The notes: a model not told the origin generated them from the letters alone. A stretch of 20,580 nucleotides of DNA from an uncultured Eubacteriales bacterium (GCA_900540045.1 UQEF01000050.1:1-20580); one strand, 5' to 3'. Shown: positions 1-9,887, counted from the stretch's first letter. A program made the numbers and translations.

Positions 1-2215
<2,215 letters not shown>

Positions 2216-2279
2216 ACCGGGTCCATGTCCATGAACTGCGGAGTCAGGGGCGCCCGGCGCCCAGTAAGGAAGTGACGGT

Positions 2280-3377
2280 ATGATTGATCAGGAACGGATG
2301 AAACAGGACCTTGCCCGTCTGCGCGACACCGTGGCCAAGGCTGCCGACGCGCTTAAGCTCCCCCATCTGCGCGAGGAGCTGGCGGAACTGAAGGAAGAGA
2401 TGAACGCCCCGGAATTCTGGAACAATCTGGAGCGTTCCACCGCGGTCAACCGCAAGGTAAGCCATATTGAAAGCAAGCTCGACCATGTCAAGCGGCTGGA
2501 AACCCGTGCCGACGATGTGGAGGCCATGCTGGAGCTGCTTTCCGAGGACGAGGACGAAGGAATCGCCGCCGAATGCGAGCAGGAGCTGGAGAGTCTTTCC
2601 AGGGACGCGGATGCATTGGAGTTGGAAACGCTCATGCGCGGCGACTATGACAGCTGCAACGCCGTGCTTTCGCTGCACGCGGGAGCGGGCGGCACCGAAG
2701 CCCAGGACTGGACGCAGATGCTCTACCGCATGTACACCCGCTACTGCGAGCGGCACGGCTTCAAGGTGACGGTCAACGACCTGCTGGACGGCGACGAGGC
2801 CGGCATCAAGAGCGTGACCTTTCAGGTGGACGGGGAAAACGCTTACGGTTTTCTCAGAAGCGAAAAGGGCGTGCACCGGCTGGTGCGCATCTCCCCCTTT
2901 GACGCCAACGCGCGCCGCCACACCTCCTTCAGCTCCCTGGACGTATCCCCCATTCTGGAGGACGATCAGGACTTTGAAATCAACATGGAGGATGTGCGCA
3001 TCGACACCTACCGCGCGGGCGGCGCGGGCGGCCAGCACGTCAACCGCACCGACAGCGCCGTGCGCATGACGCACATTCCCACCGGCATCGTGGCTCAGTG
3101 CCAGAACGAACGCAGCCAGGTGCAGAACCGCGAGGTCTGCCTGCGCATCCTCAAAAGCCGCCTGCTGGAGCTGCGCGAGCGCGAGAAGGAAGAGCAGATG
3201 GCCGACATCAAGGGCGAGATGAAGAAGATCGAATGGGGCAGCCAGATCCGCTCCTATGTATTCCAGCCCTACACCATGGTCAAGGACCACCGTACCGGCT
3301 ATGAGAGCGGCAATGTGGACGACGTGATGGACGGCAACCTCGACGGCTTTATTACCGCCTACCTGAAAATGCAGTAA
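2280..3377 (+). CDS. prfB: Peptide chain release factor 2 (RF2)
   Basis: RF2 recognises UGA and UAA stop codons on the ribosome and triggers peptide release. The 365-residue product has an N-terminal coiled-coil domain, the codon-reading tripeptide SPF (in VRISPFDANARRHTSF), which separates RF2 from RF1 (PxT), and the hydrolysis motif GGQ in YRAGGAGGQHVNRTDSAVR. The C-terminal WGSQIRSYVFQPY is typical of RF2. The ATG at 2280 is preceded by AAGGAAG. The whole protein is encoded in one frame. The autoregulatory +1 frameshift with in-frame UGA near codon 25, used by many bacterial prfB genes, is absent; the equivalent region reads LKLPHLREELAELKEE without a stop. It lies between secA and a DUF1461 gene and is probably co-transcribed with both. 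Confidence 0.97.
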   Translation: MIDQERMKQDLARLRDTVAKAADALKLPHLREELAELKEEMNAPEFWNNLERSTAVNRKVSHIESKLDHVKRLETRADDVEAMLELLSEDEDEGIAAECEQELESLSRDADALELETLMRGDYDSCNAVLSLHAGAGGTEAQDWTQMLYRMYTRYCERHGFKVTVNDLLDGDEAGIKSVTFQVDGENAYGFLRSEKGVHRLVRISPFDANARRHTSFSSLDVSPILEDDQDFEINMEDVRIDTYRAGGAGGQHVNRTDSAVRMTHIPTGIVAQCQNERSQVQNREVCLRILKSRLLELREREKEEQMADIKGEMKKIEWGSQIRSYVFQPYTMVKDHRTGYESGNVDDVMDGNLDGFITAYLKMQ

Positions 3378-3394
3378 GCAGGGGAGGAAAGCAC

Positions 3395-4141
3395 ATGGCG
3401 TATGACAGGGACCCGGCAGGGCAGACGCATCGCGGCGCGTTTTTCCGCTGCTTCCTTGCATCCTTCCTGCTGGTGCTGGTAGCCGCCGGAGCCTGCGTCT
3501 ACTTCAACGCCGTAGACCGGCAGCTTTTTGAAACCGCCTTGCTGGAAAACGTGGATTATGCCGCCCTGGGCATGGATGCGGACAGCATGCGCAGCTTCGC
3601 TGAGGAAACCATTCTCTTCCTCACCGACGCGCAGGACAGCTGGGAACCCAGCATCACGGTGGCAGGCTTCCCGGCCAGCCGCTTCATCCCTCAGAATTTC
3701 CGCGACCACATGGTTACGGTCAAGGGCTGGGTGAGCGCCGCTTCTACGCTGCTTGTGTGCGGCACGGTGGCGGCGGTCGCGCTGCTGGCCTGGGCGCTGG
3801 CCACCTCCGGCCGCCGGGGCGGATTTTCAACGCAGGGGTATTACGCAGGAACGCTTCTGCCGCTGCTGCTCATTGCAGGGGTGGGCCTGTGGGCCAGCCT
3901 GGATTTTGGCGGCATGTGGGAGATGCTGCACCGCACGCTTATCCCCGACGGCATTTTCCCCGCGGATGAACTGGTGATGCAGCTGTTCCCGGAAACCCTG
4001 TTTTCGGCTTATCTGCCGCCCGTCCTGCTGATGCTGGTGCTGATGCTGGCGGCGGTGCTGGTGCTGCCCCTGATTCTCTCGCCGGTAAGCGCGCGCATCG
4101 CCCAGTCGCGCGCCGAGTCCGCCGGCGGCTCAAACCGCTAA
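3395..4141 (+). CDS. DUF1461 / TIGR01906-type integral membrane protein
   Basis: This is a 248-residue polytopic membrane protein of unknown biochemical role. Hydrophobic segments fall at about residues 17-37, 112-136, 150-168 and 208-230. The first two flank an extracytoplasmic region of about 75 residues. Family-like features are NFRDHMVTVKGWV just before the second span, matching the HM.DVK-type motif, and MLHRTLIPDGIF...DELVMQLFPETLF before the last span, matching the FH..LF..g.W....D.LI.L.P..FF pattern of DUF1461 (recalled from the family, not searched). The start ATG has GGGGAGGAAAGCAC before it. It sits 17 bases after prfB and 14 bases before tsaD, so it is almost certainly in the same operon. 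No function is assigned; the housekeeping neighbours do not define one. Confidence 0.85.
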   Translation: MAYDRDPAGQTHRGAFFRCFLASFLLVLVAAGACVYFNAVDRQLFETALLENVDYAALGMDADSMRSFAEETILFLTDAQDSWEPSITVAGFPASRFIPQNFRDHMVTVKGWVSAASTLLVCGTVAAVALLAWALATSGRRGGFSTQGYYAGTLLPLLLIAGVGLWASLDFGGMWEMLHRTLIPDGIFPADELVMQLFPETLFSAYLPPVLLMLVLMLAAVLVLPLILSPVSARIAQSRAESAGGSNR

Positions 4142-4146
4142 GGAGG
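4141..4146 (+). promoter_or_regulatory. Ribosome binding site setting a GTG start for tsaD
   Basis: AGGAGG begins on the last base of the upstream gene's TAA stop and lies 9 bases before a GTG at 4156. The first ATG in frame (4174) would be 27 bases away, so the GTG is preferred. Confidence 0.75.
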
Positions 4147-4155
4147 CCCTTTTCC

Positions 4156-5214
4156 GTGCAGACGCAACGCGAGATGAAAGAAAAACTGGAAGCCTTGCAG
4201 AGCAAGGCTTCCGTTCGTATCCTGGCCATGGAATCCAGCTGCGACGAGACCGCCGCCGCCATTGTGGAAAACGGACGGCATATCGTCAGCAGCGTCATCT
4301 TTTCCCAGGTCGATACCCATGCGCTCTACGGCGGTGTGGTGCCGGAAATCGCCAGCCGGGCGCACATGGACGCCTGTGATCGGGTGATCGACCGGGCGCT
4401 TCAGGAAGCGGGCATGGCCCTTTCGGACGTGGACGCACTGGCCGTGACCTACGGGCCGGGGCTGGTGGGCGCGCTGCTCACCGGCGTCAACTGCATGAAG
4501 GGGCTGAGCTATACCACGCGCCTGCCGCTCATCCCCGTCAACCATATCGAGGGACATGTCAGCGCCAACTTCCTGACCACGCCGGACCTGGAGCCGCCGT
4601 TCTTGTGCCTGGTGGTCAGCGGCGGGCACAGCCACCTTACCCGCGTGAATGCCTACGGCGACTATACCCTGCTGGGGCAAACCGTGGACGACGCGGCGGG
4701 CGAGGCCTTCGACAAGGCCGCGCGGGTGCTGGGGCTCAACTACCCCGGCGGTCCGCTGCTCTCCAGGCTGGCCGAGGGCGGTGACGACACCTTCCTGCCC
4801 CTGCCCCATCCTCATCCGGACGGGCGGTACGATTTCAGCTTTTCGGGCCTCAAGACCGCCTTTCTCAACGCCTGCCACAAGATGGAGCAGAAGGGCGAGG
4901 CCCTGCCCCGCGCCGACCTGGCCGCCAGCTTCGAGCGCGCGGTGGCGGACACACTGTGCGAGCGTGCCATGCTGGCTCTTGAGGACAGTGGGCTTGACAC
5001 GCTGTGTCTGGCGGGCGGCGTAAGCGCCAACCGCCGCCTGCGCGCGCAGATGACGGCGCTCGCGGCCAAACGGGGTTTTCGCCTGTGCATGCCGGAGTTG
5101 TGGCTGTGCACCGACAACGCCGCCATGATCGGTTCGGCGGCCTATTATCGCCTGAAAAAGGGCGGGCTTGCGCCGCTGGAGCTGAACGCCGTGCCGTCGC
5201 TGGAGCTGGTCTGA
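4156..5214 (+). CDS. tsaD: tRNA N6-adenosine threonylcarbamoyltransferase TsaD
   Basis: TsaD (Kae1/YgjD/Gcp family) transfers the threonylcarbamoyl group from TC-AMP to A37 of ANN-decoding tRNAs, working with TsaB and TsaE, neither of which is in the window. The 352-residue product shows the ASKHA nucleotide-binding elements and family motifs. LAMESSCDETAAA is at residues 23-35 and TYGPGLVGALLTG at about 98-110. The metal-binding histidine pair VNHIEGH has its histidines at 130 and 134. VVSGGHSHL is at about 153-161, LAGGVSANRRLR follows, and the C-terminal CTDNAAMIGSAAYY carries the last metal-ligand aspartate. The GTG start is chosen for its perfect Shine-Dalgarno sequence; it adds about 20 polar residues before the usual TsaD beginning. 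It is the last gene of the secA-prfB-DUF1461-tsaD run and faces the histidine kinase gene tail to tail. Confidence 0.96.
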   Translation: MQTQREMKEKLEALQSKASVRILAMESSCDETAAAIVENGRHIVSSVIFSQVDTHALYGGVVPEIASRAHMDACDRVIDRALQEAGMALSDVDALAVTYGPGLVGALLTGVNCMKGLSYTTRLPLIPVNHIEGHVSANFLTTPDLEPPFLCLVVSGGHSHLTRVNAYGDYTLLGQTVDDAAGEAFDKAARVLGLNYPGGPLLSRLAEGGDDTFLPLPHPHPDGRYDFSFSGLKTAFLNACHKMEQKGEALPRADLAASFERAVADTLCERAMLALEDSGLDTLCLAGGVSANRRLRAQMTALAAKRGFRLCMPELWLCTDNAAMIGSAAYYRLKKGGLAPLELNAVPSLELV

Positions 5215-5238
5215 GAAGTGCGGCATAGCCCGCTTCTC
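5213..5238. terminator. Weak hairpin between convergent tsaD and histidine kinase genes
   Basis: GAGAAG and CTTCTC arms flank a GC-rich centre with one wobble and a bulge, starting inside the tsaD stop codon. Neither strand has a clear T-run after it, so a terminator role is only plausible, supported by its place between convergent genes. Confidence 0.35.
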
Positions 5239-5264
5239 TTGCAGGCGTATCGCCAAAACGCGCC

Positions 5265-6620
5265 TCAATCGCCGTCCTGCTTCTGCTCAAAGCAGACCGT
5301 AAAGCGGCTGCCCCTGCCCGGACAGCTTTCCACCCCGACGGTCGCGCCGTTGCGCTCCGCAAGTGTGCGCACGATGGAAAGGCCGAGTCCCGTTCCGCGC
5401 ACCTCCGGGTCTCTGGACTGGTCCACGCGGTAGAACTGCTCGAACAGATAGGGCAGATGCTTTTTTTCAATGCCGATGCCATCGTCCTCCACGATGATGC
5501 ATCGCTGGCGCAGCAGAATTTTCACATGACCGCCCCTGCGGCCGTAGCGTATGGCGTTGCCCATCAGGTTATGAAGAATCTCCCACAGGTCCTTTTCCAC
5601 GGCCCATAAGGTAAGCGCGCCCTCGCTGACGATGGATATCCTCTTCTGCGCCGCCTGCGGCGCAAGCGCGCGGCGCACCTCCTCAACCACCCGTTCCACA
5701 TCCACATGCTCGCGCGTCAGCCCCTGCTCCCGTTCGGCGCGCGAAAGCAGCAGCACGTCCTCCACTACGTCCAGCATGCGTTCGCATTCCCCGCGAATCG
5801 TCTGAAGGCACAGCGCCTGCTCCTCGGGCGTATCGGCCAGTCCCTCGCCCAGCATTTCCGCAAAGCCCATGATGGAGGTCAACGGGCTGCGCAGCTCGTG
5901 CGAGGCGTTCGCCACAAAATCGTCCCGAAGCGACAGGGTGCGGTTGATCTCCGCAAGGTCGCTGTTGAGACGCTTTGCCAGATAGGCGATATGCTCCAGC
6001 GCCGGCTGAAGCTCGGGGAACACCGCGGTGGGATCTGTGGTCGCGCCCTCCAGAAGCCGCCGCACGTCGTCCATCTGGCGCACCATCGCCACGGCGAAGC
6101 GCGTCAGCCTTCTGCGCTGAAGGATATAGAGGATGATGGCCAGCGCGACCACGCCTATGCTGTAAAACAGCAGCGTATGGCTGATGATTTCAACGGGATA
6201 GCCCAGCCGCAGGATCACGCCAGGGGCGATACGCTTGGCGGCGTACATCATAAACGCTGACTGCGTATCGGACAGGCGCAGGCTCTCGCCCACCCCGCCC
6301 TGAAGCGCCGCGGCAACCTCCGGCCGGTCCAGATGATTTTCCATCGAAGCCGCGTCGTGCTCGCTGTCGGCGATCACCGTTCCCGCCTCGCTTAAAAAGG
6401 TCACCCGCACCGGGGCTGACACGAACGCTATATGGTTGGCATGGCTTTGCAGGTCGTCCCGGCTTTCCAGCGTCCACGCCGAAACGGCCTCCAGAATATC
6501 GCGCAGGCTTTCGCTGCGGTCCTTCACACGAAAGTCCAGCAGCAGCGCCACGGCCACCACGGCCATGACCAGCATGCAGGCGATGGCCACCCAGTAAAGC
6601 CCGCGCAGGCTGCGTTTCAT
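5265..6620 (-). CDS. Membrane sensor histidine kinase, PhoR-like architecture
   Basis: This is a 451-residue two-component sensor. Transmembrane helices lie at about residues 9-29 and 149-167, enclosing about 115 extracytoplasmic residues. A linker leads to the HisKA domain with FVANASHELRSPLTS (phospho-accepting His241). The HATPase domain has the N box NLMGNAIRYG (351-360), G1 box DDGIGI (379-384) and G2 box GTGLGLS (409-415). All catalytic elements look intact. The start ATG at 6620 overlaps the response regulator's TGA as ATGA, indicating translational coupling, and GGAG lies 8 bases upstream of it. The input signal is unknown; by position it may respond to the envelope proteins encoded upstream. 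The architecture resembles PhoR/VanS-type kinases, but nothing nearby points to phosphate or glycopeptides. Confidence 0.93.
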   Translation of the reverse strand: MKRSLRGLYWVAIACMLVMAVVAVALLLDFRVKDRSESLRDILEAVSAWTLESRDDLQSHANHIAFVSAPVRVTFLSEAGTVIADSEHDAASMENHLDRPEVAAALQGGVGESLRLSDTQSAFMMYAAKRIAPGVILRLGYPVEIISHTLLFYSIGVVALAIILYILQRRRLTRFAVAMVRQMDDVRRLLEGATTDPTAVFPELQPALEHIAYLAKRLNSDLAEINRTLSLRDDFVANASHELRSPLTSIMGFAEMLGEGLADTPEEQALCLQTIRGECERMLDVVEDVLLLSRAEREQGLTREHVDVERVVEEVRRALAPQAAQKRISIVSEGALTLWAVEKDLWEILHNLMGNAIRYGRRGGHVKILLRQRCIIVEDDGIGIEKKHLPYLFEQFYRVDQSRDPEVRGTGLGLSIVRTLAERNGATVGVESCPGRGSRFTVCFEQKQDGD

Positions 6621-7312
6621 GGCTGTTCTCCGCGCATCAGCCGGTAGCCTGTCCCGCGGACGGTCTGGATAAAGCGGGGTTCGCAGGCCGCGTCCCCCAA
6701 CTTCAGGCGCAGCGTTTTGATATGGGAATCCACCGTGCGGGAGTTGTCCTCCTCGGTGGCATAGCCCCAAATGTCGCGGACCAGCATGGCGCGCGTCACG
6801 GTGGAATCCGCGTGGCGGGCCAGATACAACAGCAGCTCAAACTCCTTCTGTGTCAGGTCGACCCGGTTCCCGTCCACGTAGGCCTCGCGCGTGGCGGGCA
6901 GCAGCGTCAGCGCGCCCACGCACAGCTTTTCCACGCTGGCGGGCAGGCGGCGCAGCGCGGCCTGTACGCGCGCCTGCAATTCGCGCACGCCAAAGGGCTT
7001 GGTGATGTAGTCCTCAGCGCCCAGCTCCAGCCCCATCACCTTGTCGTGCTCCGCGCTGCGGGCCGAGATGATGATGACGGGGATCCTGCGCGTTTCGGCC
7101 CGGGCCTTCCATTCCTTCATAACGGCAAAGCCATTCTTTTCCCGAAGCATCAAATCCAGCAGCAGCAGGTCCGGCGGGACCTGCTTTTTCAGCGCGCGCT
7201 CAAGCGCCACCGCGTCCGGCATCCTCACGGCGGCGTGTCCGGTCTTTCGCACAGTCATTTCAATCAGCAGCCCGATCTTGGGGTCATCCTCCACGATCCA
7301 TATCGCCGCCAT
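6617..7312 (-). CDS. OmpR/PhoB-family response regulator
   Basis: This 231-residue transcription factor is phosphorylated by the partner kinase encoded immediately downstream. The receiver domain (about 1-120) has the acidic pocket IVEDD (8-10), phospho-acceptor Asp53 in LLLLDLML, the switch serine in IIISAR (83) and Lys105 in DYITKPFG. The C-terminal winged helix (about 130-228) ends with DNSRTVDSHIKTLRLKLG and TVRGTGYRL, typical of OmpR-type DNA-binding domains. The ATG is preceded by GGGAGGA. The gene starts 21 bases after the CotH gene ends and overlaps the kinase gene by 4 bases. Target genes are unknown; a tandem repeat upstream of the operon promoter near 9812-9836 is a candidate site for autoregulation. 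Confidence 0.94.
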   Translation of the reverse strand: MAAIWIVEDDPKIGLLIEMTVRKTGHAAVRMPDAVALERALKKQVPPDLLLLDLMLREKNGFAVMKEWKARAETRRIPVIIISARSAEHDKVMGLELGAEDYITKPFGVRELQARVQAALRRLPASVEKLCVGALTLLPATREAYVDGNRVDLTQKEFELLLYLARHADSTVTRAMLVRDIWGYATEEDNSRTVDSHIKTLRLKLGDAACEPRFIQTVRGTGYRLMRGEQP

Positions 7313-7333
7313 GTCGCATTCCTCCCTTTTGCT

Positions 7334-8713
7334 TTACTGGCGCGCCGCAAGCCCGGAGACGAACGCATCCATCCGGGGCAGAATCGCCCGGAAATACGCC
7401 TCGATATCCCGAATATTGGCCGCGTTTCCGTTGCCCATGCCGCAGGAGGGCCAGCGCGCGCTGTCGCGTTCAATGGCGGAGCGCAGCGGCGCGTAAAGCT
7501 CATGGGCCCTTTCGAGCAGCCCCTCAAGCGTAATCGTCTCCCGGCGCAACTCCCTCCACCGTTCCTCAACGGCGCGGAGCGCTTCTTCCCCGCCGGTATC
7601 CAGCAGCATGCTGAAAGCCCCGTCCATCACCAGATCGCCAATTTTGTATCCGGTATGGTTGCTTTCCTCTGCCGCGTTGAGCCACACATCGCCAAAGGTG
7701 TTGTTCAGATCCCACGGGATTTTGTACAGGGTATAGCCGTTTCCGTACACGCAGTTGAGGTACTGGTTCTTGAAGTGGCAATCGTGCGCCTGCGTGAGCA
7801 TGGCCCACAGGCCGTAGTCGATCACGTTGGCCGTGGACAGCCGCGCGTCCACACCGCAGCTTTCCCCCTCCAGAAAGGCCATGTACGCCGCCGCCGGCTC
7901 CCAAGGGTCCTTCACGCCCGCGCCGCAGAATGTCAGTTCAAAGCCCGCGCAGCGCTCCGGGCTTGTGCAGTCCAGCAGTTCCTCCACGGTGGGGCGGTCG
8001 TTGGCGGCCACCTTGTAGAGGACGCCGCCGCGCTTATCGGCATCTACCTGCTTGCGATCCATGCGCTCCTGAACGCCGTAAAGCCCCCAGTATTGCCCGT
8101 TGAAATAAATCTCGGCGTAGCGCATGCGCGAGCCGGCCGCCGCCTGCCCAGACGAATTCATCCGGGCCCACAGGTCGTAGGCCAGCGCCTCTCGAATCTT
8201 GGAGGTGTCCGTGTACAGCGGGTTGAGAATCCAGTCGTCGTCGCTGCGCAGGCCCGCGATGGACAGGTCCTGTTTTTGCCCCTCCTCATCCACTATTTTA
8301 ACACGGTAGCTTTTCTTTGGAAAGCGGCGGCTGGTATTTCCACGCTCGTTGATTTCGATGCGCGTGGAAATTGTCTGAAACTCCGTCCCGTCCGGAAGAA
8401 GCAGCGTAAGGCGGGCGGAAAGGTCCTCCCCGTTGGGCAGACGTCCGTTTTCCGTAACGATGGACAGGACGGGAAGCGCGCCGCCTTCAGACGGCGGAGC
8501 AGCGTCCGCGCCGCCCGCAACCGCGTCTTCCTGCGACGCGCGGAACTGCTCCGTAAGCGTCAGCGCCAGCAGCGCAAGCACCGCCACGGCCAAAAGCACG
8601 GCGTTTTGCGCAAGCTGCCTTCCGCGCGGCGTGGACAGTGCTCCTCGAAAAGAACGCAGGGCATGCCCTGCCCTGCGTTCCCGCTGAAATGGGATGTGGT
8701 TAGCTGTCTTCAT
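7334..8713 (-). CDS. Membrane-anchored CotH-family kinase
   Basis: CotH-family proteins are atypical kinases; Bacillus subtilis CotH phosphorylates spore-coat proteins. This 459-residue version has a short basic cytoplasmic N-terminus, one transmembrane helix (about 37-54) and the kinase fold outside the membrane. Family motifs are INERGNTSRRFPKKSYRVKI (121-140), DDDWILNPLYTDTSKIREAL (158-176), YFNGQYWGLYGVQERMD (203-219), QAHDCHFKNQYL (308-319, Asp311 the likely catalytic residue) and KIPWDLNNTFGD (331-342, Asp335 the likely metal ligand). The usual DLD/DFD second aspartate is Asn337. The ATG at 8713 lies inside the last codons of the upstream gene (14-base overlap) and has no good Shine-Dalgarno, so translational coupling is likely. 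It is followed after 21 bases by the response regulator. A spore-coat role is not implied; the target may be the exported protein encoded just upstream. Confidence 0.87.
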   Translation of the reverse strand: MKTANHIPFQRERRAGHALRSFRGALSTPRGRQLAQNAVLLAVAVLALLALTLTEQFRASQEDAVAGGADAAPPSEGGALPVLSIVTENGRLPNGEDLSARLTLLLPDGTEFQTISTRIEINERGNTSRRFPKKSYRVKIVDEEGQKQDLSIAGLRSDDDWILNPLYTDTSKIREALAYDLWARMNSSGQAAAGSRMRYAEIYFNGQYWGLYGVQERMDRKQVDADKRGGVLYKVAANDRPTVEELLDCTSPERCAGFELTFCGAGVKDPWEPAAAYMAFLEGESCGVDARLSTANVIDYGLWAMLTQAHDCHFKNQYLNCVYGNGYTLYKIPWDLNNTFGDVWLNAAEESNHTGYKIGDLVMDGAFSMLLDTGGEEALRAVEERWRELRRETITLEGLLERAHELYAPLRSAIERDSARWPSCGMGNGNAANIRDIEAYFRAILPRMDAFVSGLAARQ

Positions 8714-9737
8714 AGTCGGGAGAATCGCCGGAAGAATCGTAGGAGGAATCATAATCGGGGGAATTGTCCGGAGAATCCTGCCTTGTGGGAGCGGGGGCGG
8801 GAGCGGGCGCAGGGTCCGGAGAGTCCTGAACGTCCGGCGTATCGTCGTAATCGAAGCTGTTGTCGTAATCCCAGCGGGCCACCACGTCCGCGGACAGCAT
8901 GTCGTCGTAATCGTCGTCGTCAAACACGCCGGTAGCGGGCGCGCCGTTGGCCAGCTGATACTGAATCAGCGCCGCTTCGGTCTGCTCACCGAACACGCCG
9001 TCGGCTTTGCCGGTCAGATAGCCCAGCGCAATCAGACGCTCCTGCATCTCCGCAATGCGGTAGGAATCCGCCGTGTCCCTGTCGCCCAGGGCAAGGTCGT
9101 CGTTGCTGTCCTCGTAGATATCGTCGTCGTCCCAGCCCACGGCGGCGCGCCAGTCATCGTCGTTCTCCCAGCTGTCGTCGTCCCAGTTTTCGTCCATCAC
9201 CACAAATTCCACAAATCCGGCGGGCAGGCCGTATCCGGCGGCGATGACGGCGGCGTTCGTGGCGTTCATGCTGTTGCGGATGGCCTCGCGCGACGCGGAA
9301 TCCGCGGTGGCGTCATCCTCAAGGAACAGGGAAAGGAGCACCTGCACGTTGCGGTACTGCTCCTCGGATGCGGGGTTGCACAGCACCTCCGCGTGAAACA
9401 CGTTGGCCAGCGCCTTGTAGTACGCGTTGCGCACCTGACGCACGGGATACTGGTTTGCCGAGGCAAAAGCGGCGATATCACGCGTGCTGATACCCGAAAG
9501 ATACGGCAACGCGGGGGCCATCGCGGCGGCTGCCGTGGTATCCGCGGGCTTTGCAGCGTAAACGCCCGCCATGATATCCGCAAGGTACTCGGCGTTGGTC
9601 TTTCCCGGGTCGTTGATCTGGGCCTGCTGTCCGGTCAGGGCGGCGAAGGCGTCCAGCGCCCCGGTCCCCTCAGCGGACGCGGCAAAGGCGCCCAGCATGA
9701 ACGCCACGGTGAGTATCACGCTTACCATTCGTCTCAT
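8700..9737 (-). CDS. Exported Asp/Ser-rich protein with peptidoglycan-binding domain
   Basis: This 345-residue secreted protein begins with a signal peptide (MRRMVSVILTVAFMLGAFAASA, probable cleavage after residue 22). Residues about 25-175 form a helical domain I do not recognise. A very acidic stretch (182-215) and further DDDD clusters follow. Residues about 226-281 (EMQERLIALGYLTGKADGVFGEQTEAALIQYQ) match a PG_binding_1 repeat, which would hold the protein on the cell wall. A PAPAPAPAP spacer (309-317) leads to a tail of Asp, Ser, Pro and Tyr in which six serines have the pattern S-x-D. The start has GGGAGAG about 10 bases upstream. It heads the operon with the CotH kinase and two-component system, so the tail is a candidate kinase substrate. 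No enzyme motif is visible. Confidence 0.85.
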   Translation of the reverse strand: MRRMVSVILTVAFMLGAFAASAEGTGALDAFAALTGQQAQINDPGKTNAEYLADIMAGVYAAKPADTTAAAAMAPALPYLSGISTRDIAAFASANQYPVRQVRNAYYKALANVFHAEVLCNPASEEQYRNVQVLLSLFLEDDATADSASREAIRNSMNATNAAVIAAGYGLPAGFVEFVVMDENWDDDSWENDDDWRAAVGWDDDDIYEDSNDDLALGDRDTADSYRIAEMQERLIALGYLTGKADGVFGEQTEAALIQYQLANGAPATGVFDDDDYDDMLSADVVARWDYDNSFDYDDTPDVQDSPDPAPAPAPAPTRQDSPDNSPDYDSSYDSSGDSPDYEDS

Positions 9738-9772
9738 CGTCTTTCACTCTCCCGGCTATTTTTGTGTGTTAC

Positions 9773-9778
9773 ATTATA
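9773..9778 (-). promoter_or_regulatory. TATAAT -10 box of the PG-binding/CotH/two-component operon
   Basis: A perfect TATAAT reads on the minus strand 35 bases before the start codon of the peptidoglycan-binding gene. No good -35 element exists at 16-18 bases (TTTTGT at 17), which would suit a promoter needing an activator. Confidence 0.6.
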
Positions 9779-9811
9779 CACGGGGAGACTGCGCCACAAA
9801 AGCGATTTGGC

Positions 9812-9836
9812 GGATTTCTCACATGGATTTCACACA
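9812..9836 (-). repeat. 13-bp tandem repeat upstream of the -10 box
   Basis: On the minus strand TGTGTGAAATCC is followed one base later by TGTGAGAAATCC (one mismatch in 12), giving a 13-bp period. It begins 33 bases upstream of the TATAAT box, about -45 to -70 from the likely transcription start, a normal place for an activator dimer. Direct repeats are the usual site form for OmpR-family regulators, though their period is generally 10-11 bp. Confidence 0.4.
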
Positions 9837-9851
9837 AGCGCGCGTGGCGCG

Positions 9852-9887
9852 AAAAAAGGGACGCGCTCCGCTTCCGAAGCGCGCCCC
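9852..9887 (-). terminator. Rho-independent terminator after the sigma-factor operon
   Basis: On the minus strand GGGGCGCGCT pairs with AGCGCGTCCC (one G-U) around a 10-base loop and is followed directly by TTTTTT. It lies 24 bases after the stop of the solute-binding-like gene and insulates the next operon's promoter. Confidence 0.88.

Noticed and set aside
2244..3461. 405-codon minus-strand frame opposite prfB
   Set aside because: prfB is unmistakable; the antisense translation is low-complexity Val/His/Ala/Leu with no family resemblance.
5265..6770. Longer N-terminus for the histidine kinase reaching to 6770
   Set aside because: The extra 50 residues would overlap the regulator gene and look like out-of-frame translation; the ATGA overlap at 6620 with a ribosome site is the natural start.
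8714..8923. 70-residue N-terminal extension of the CotH protein
   Set aside because: The extension is Thr/Pro-rich repeat translation that comes from the repetitive acidic-tail codons of the overlapping gene read in another frame.
6722..8935. 737-codon open frame on the plus strand antisense to the regulator and CotH genes
   Set aside because: It lies opposite well-supported genes, its translation is His/Gln/Arg/Val-rich without domains, and such long antisense frames are common in GC-rich DNA.
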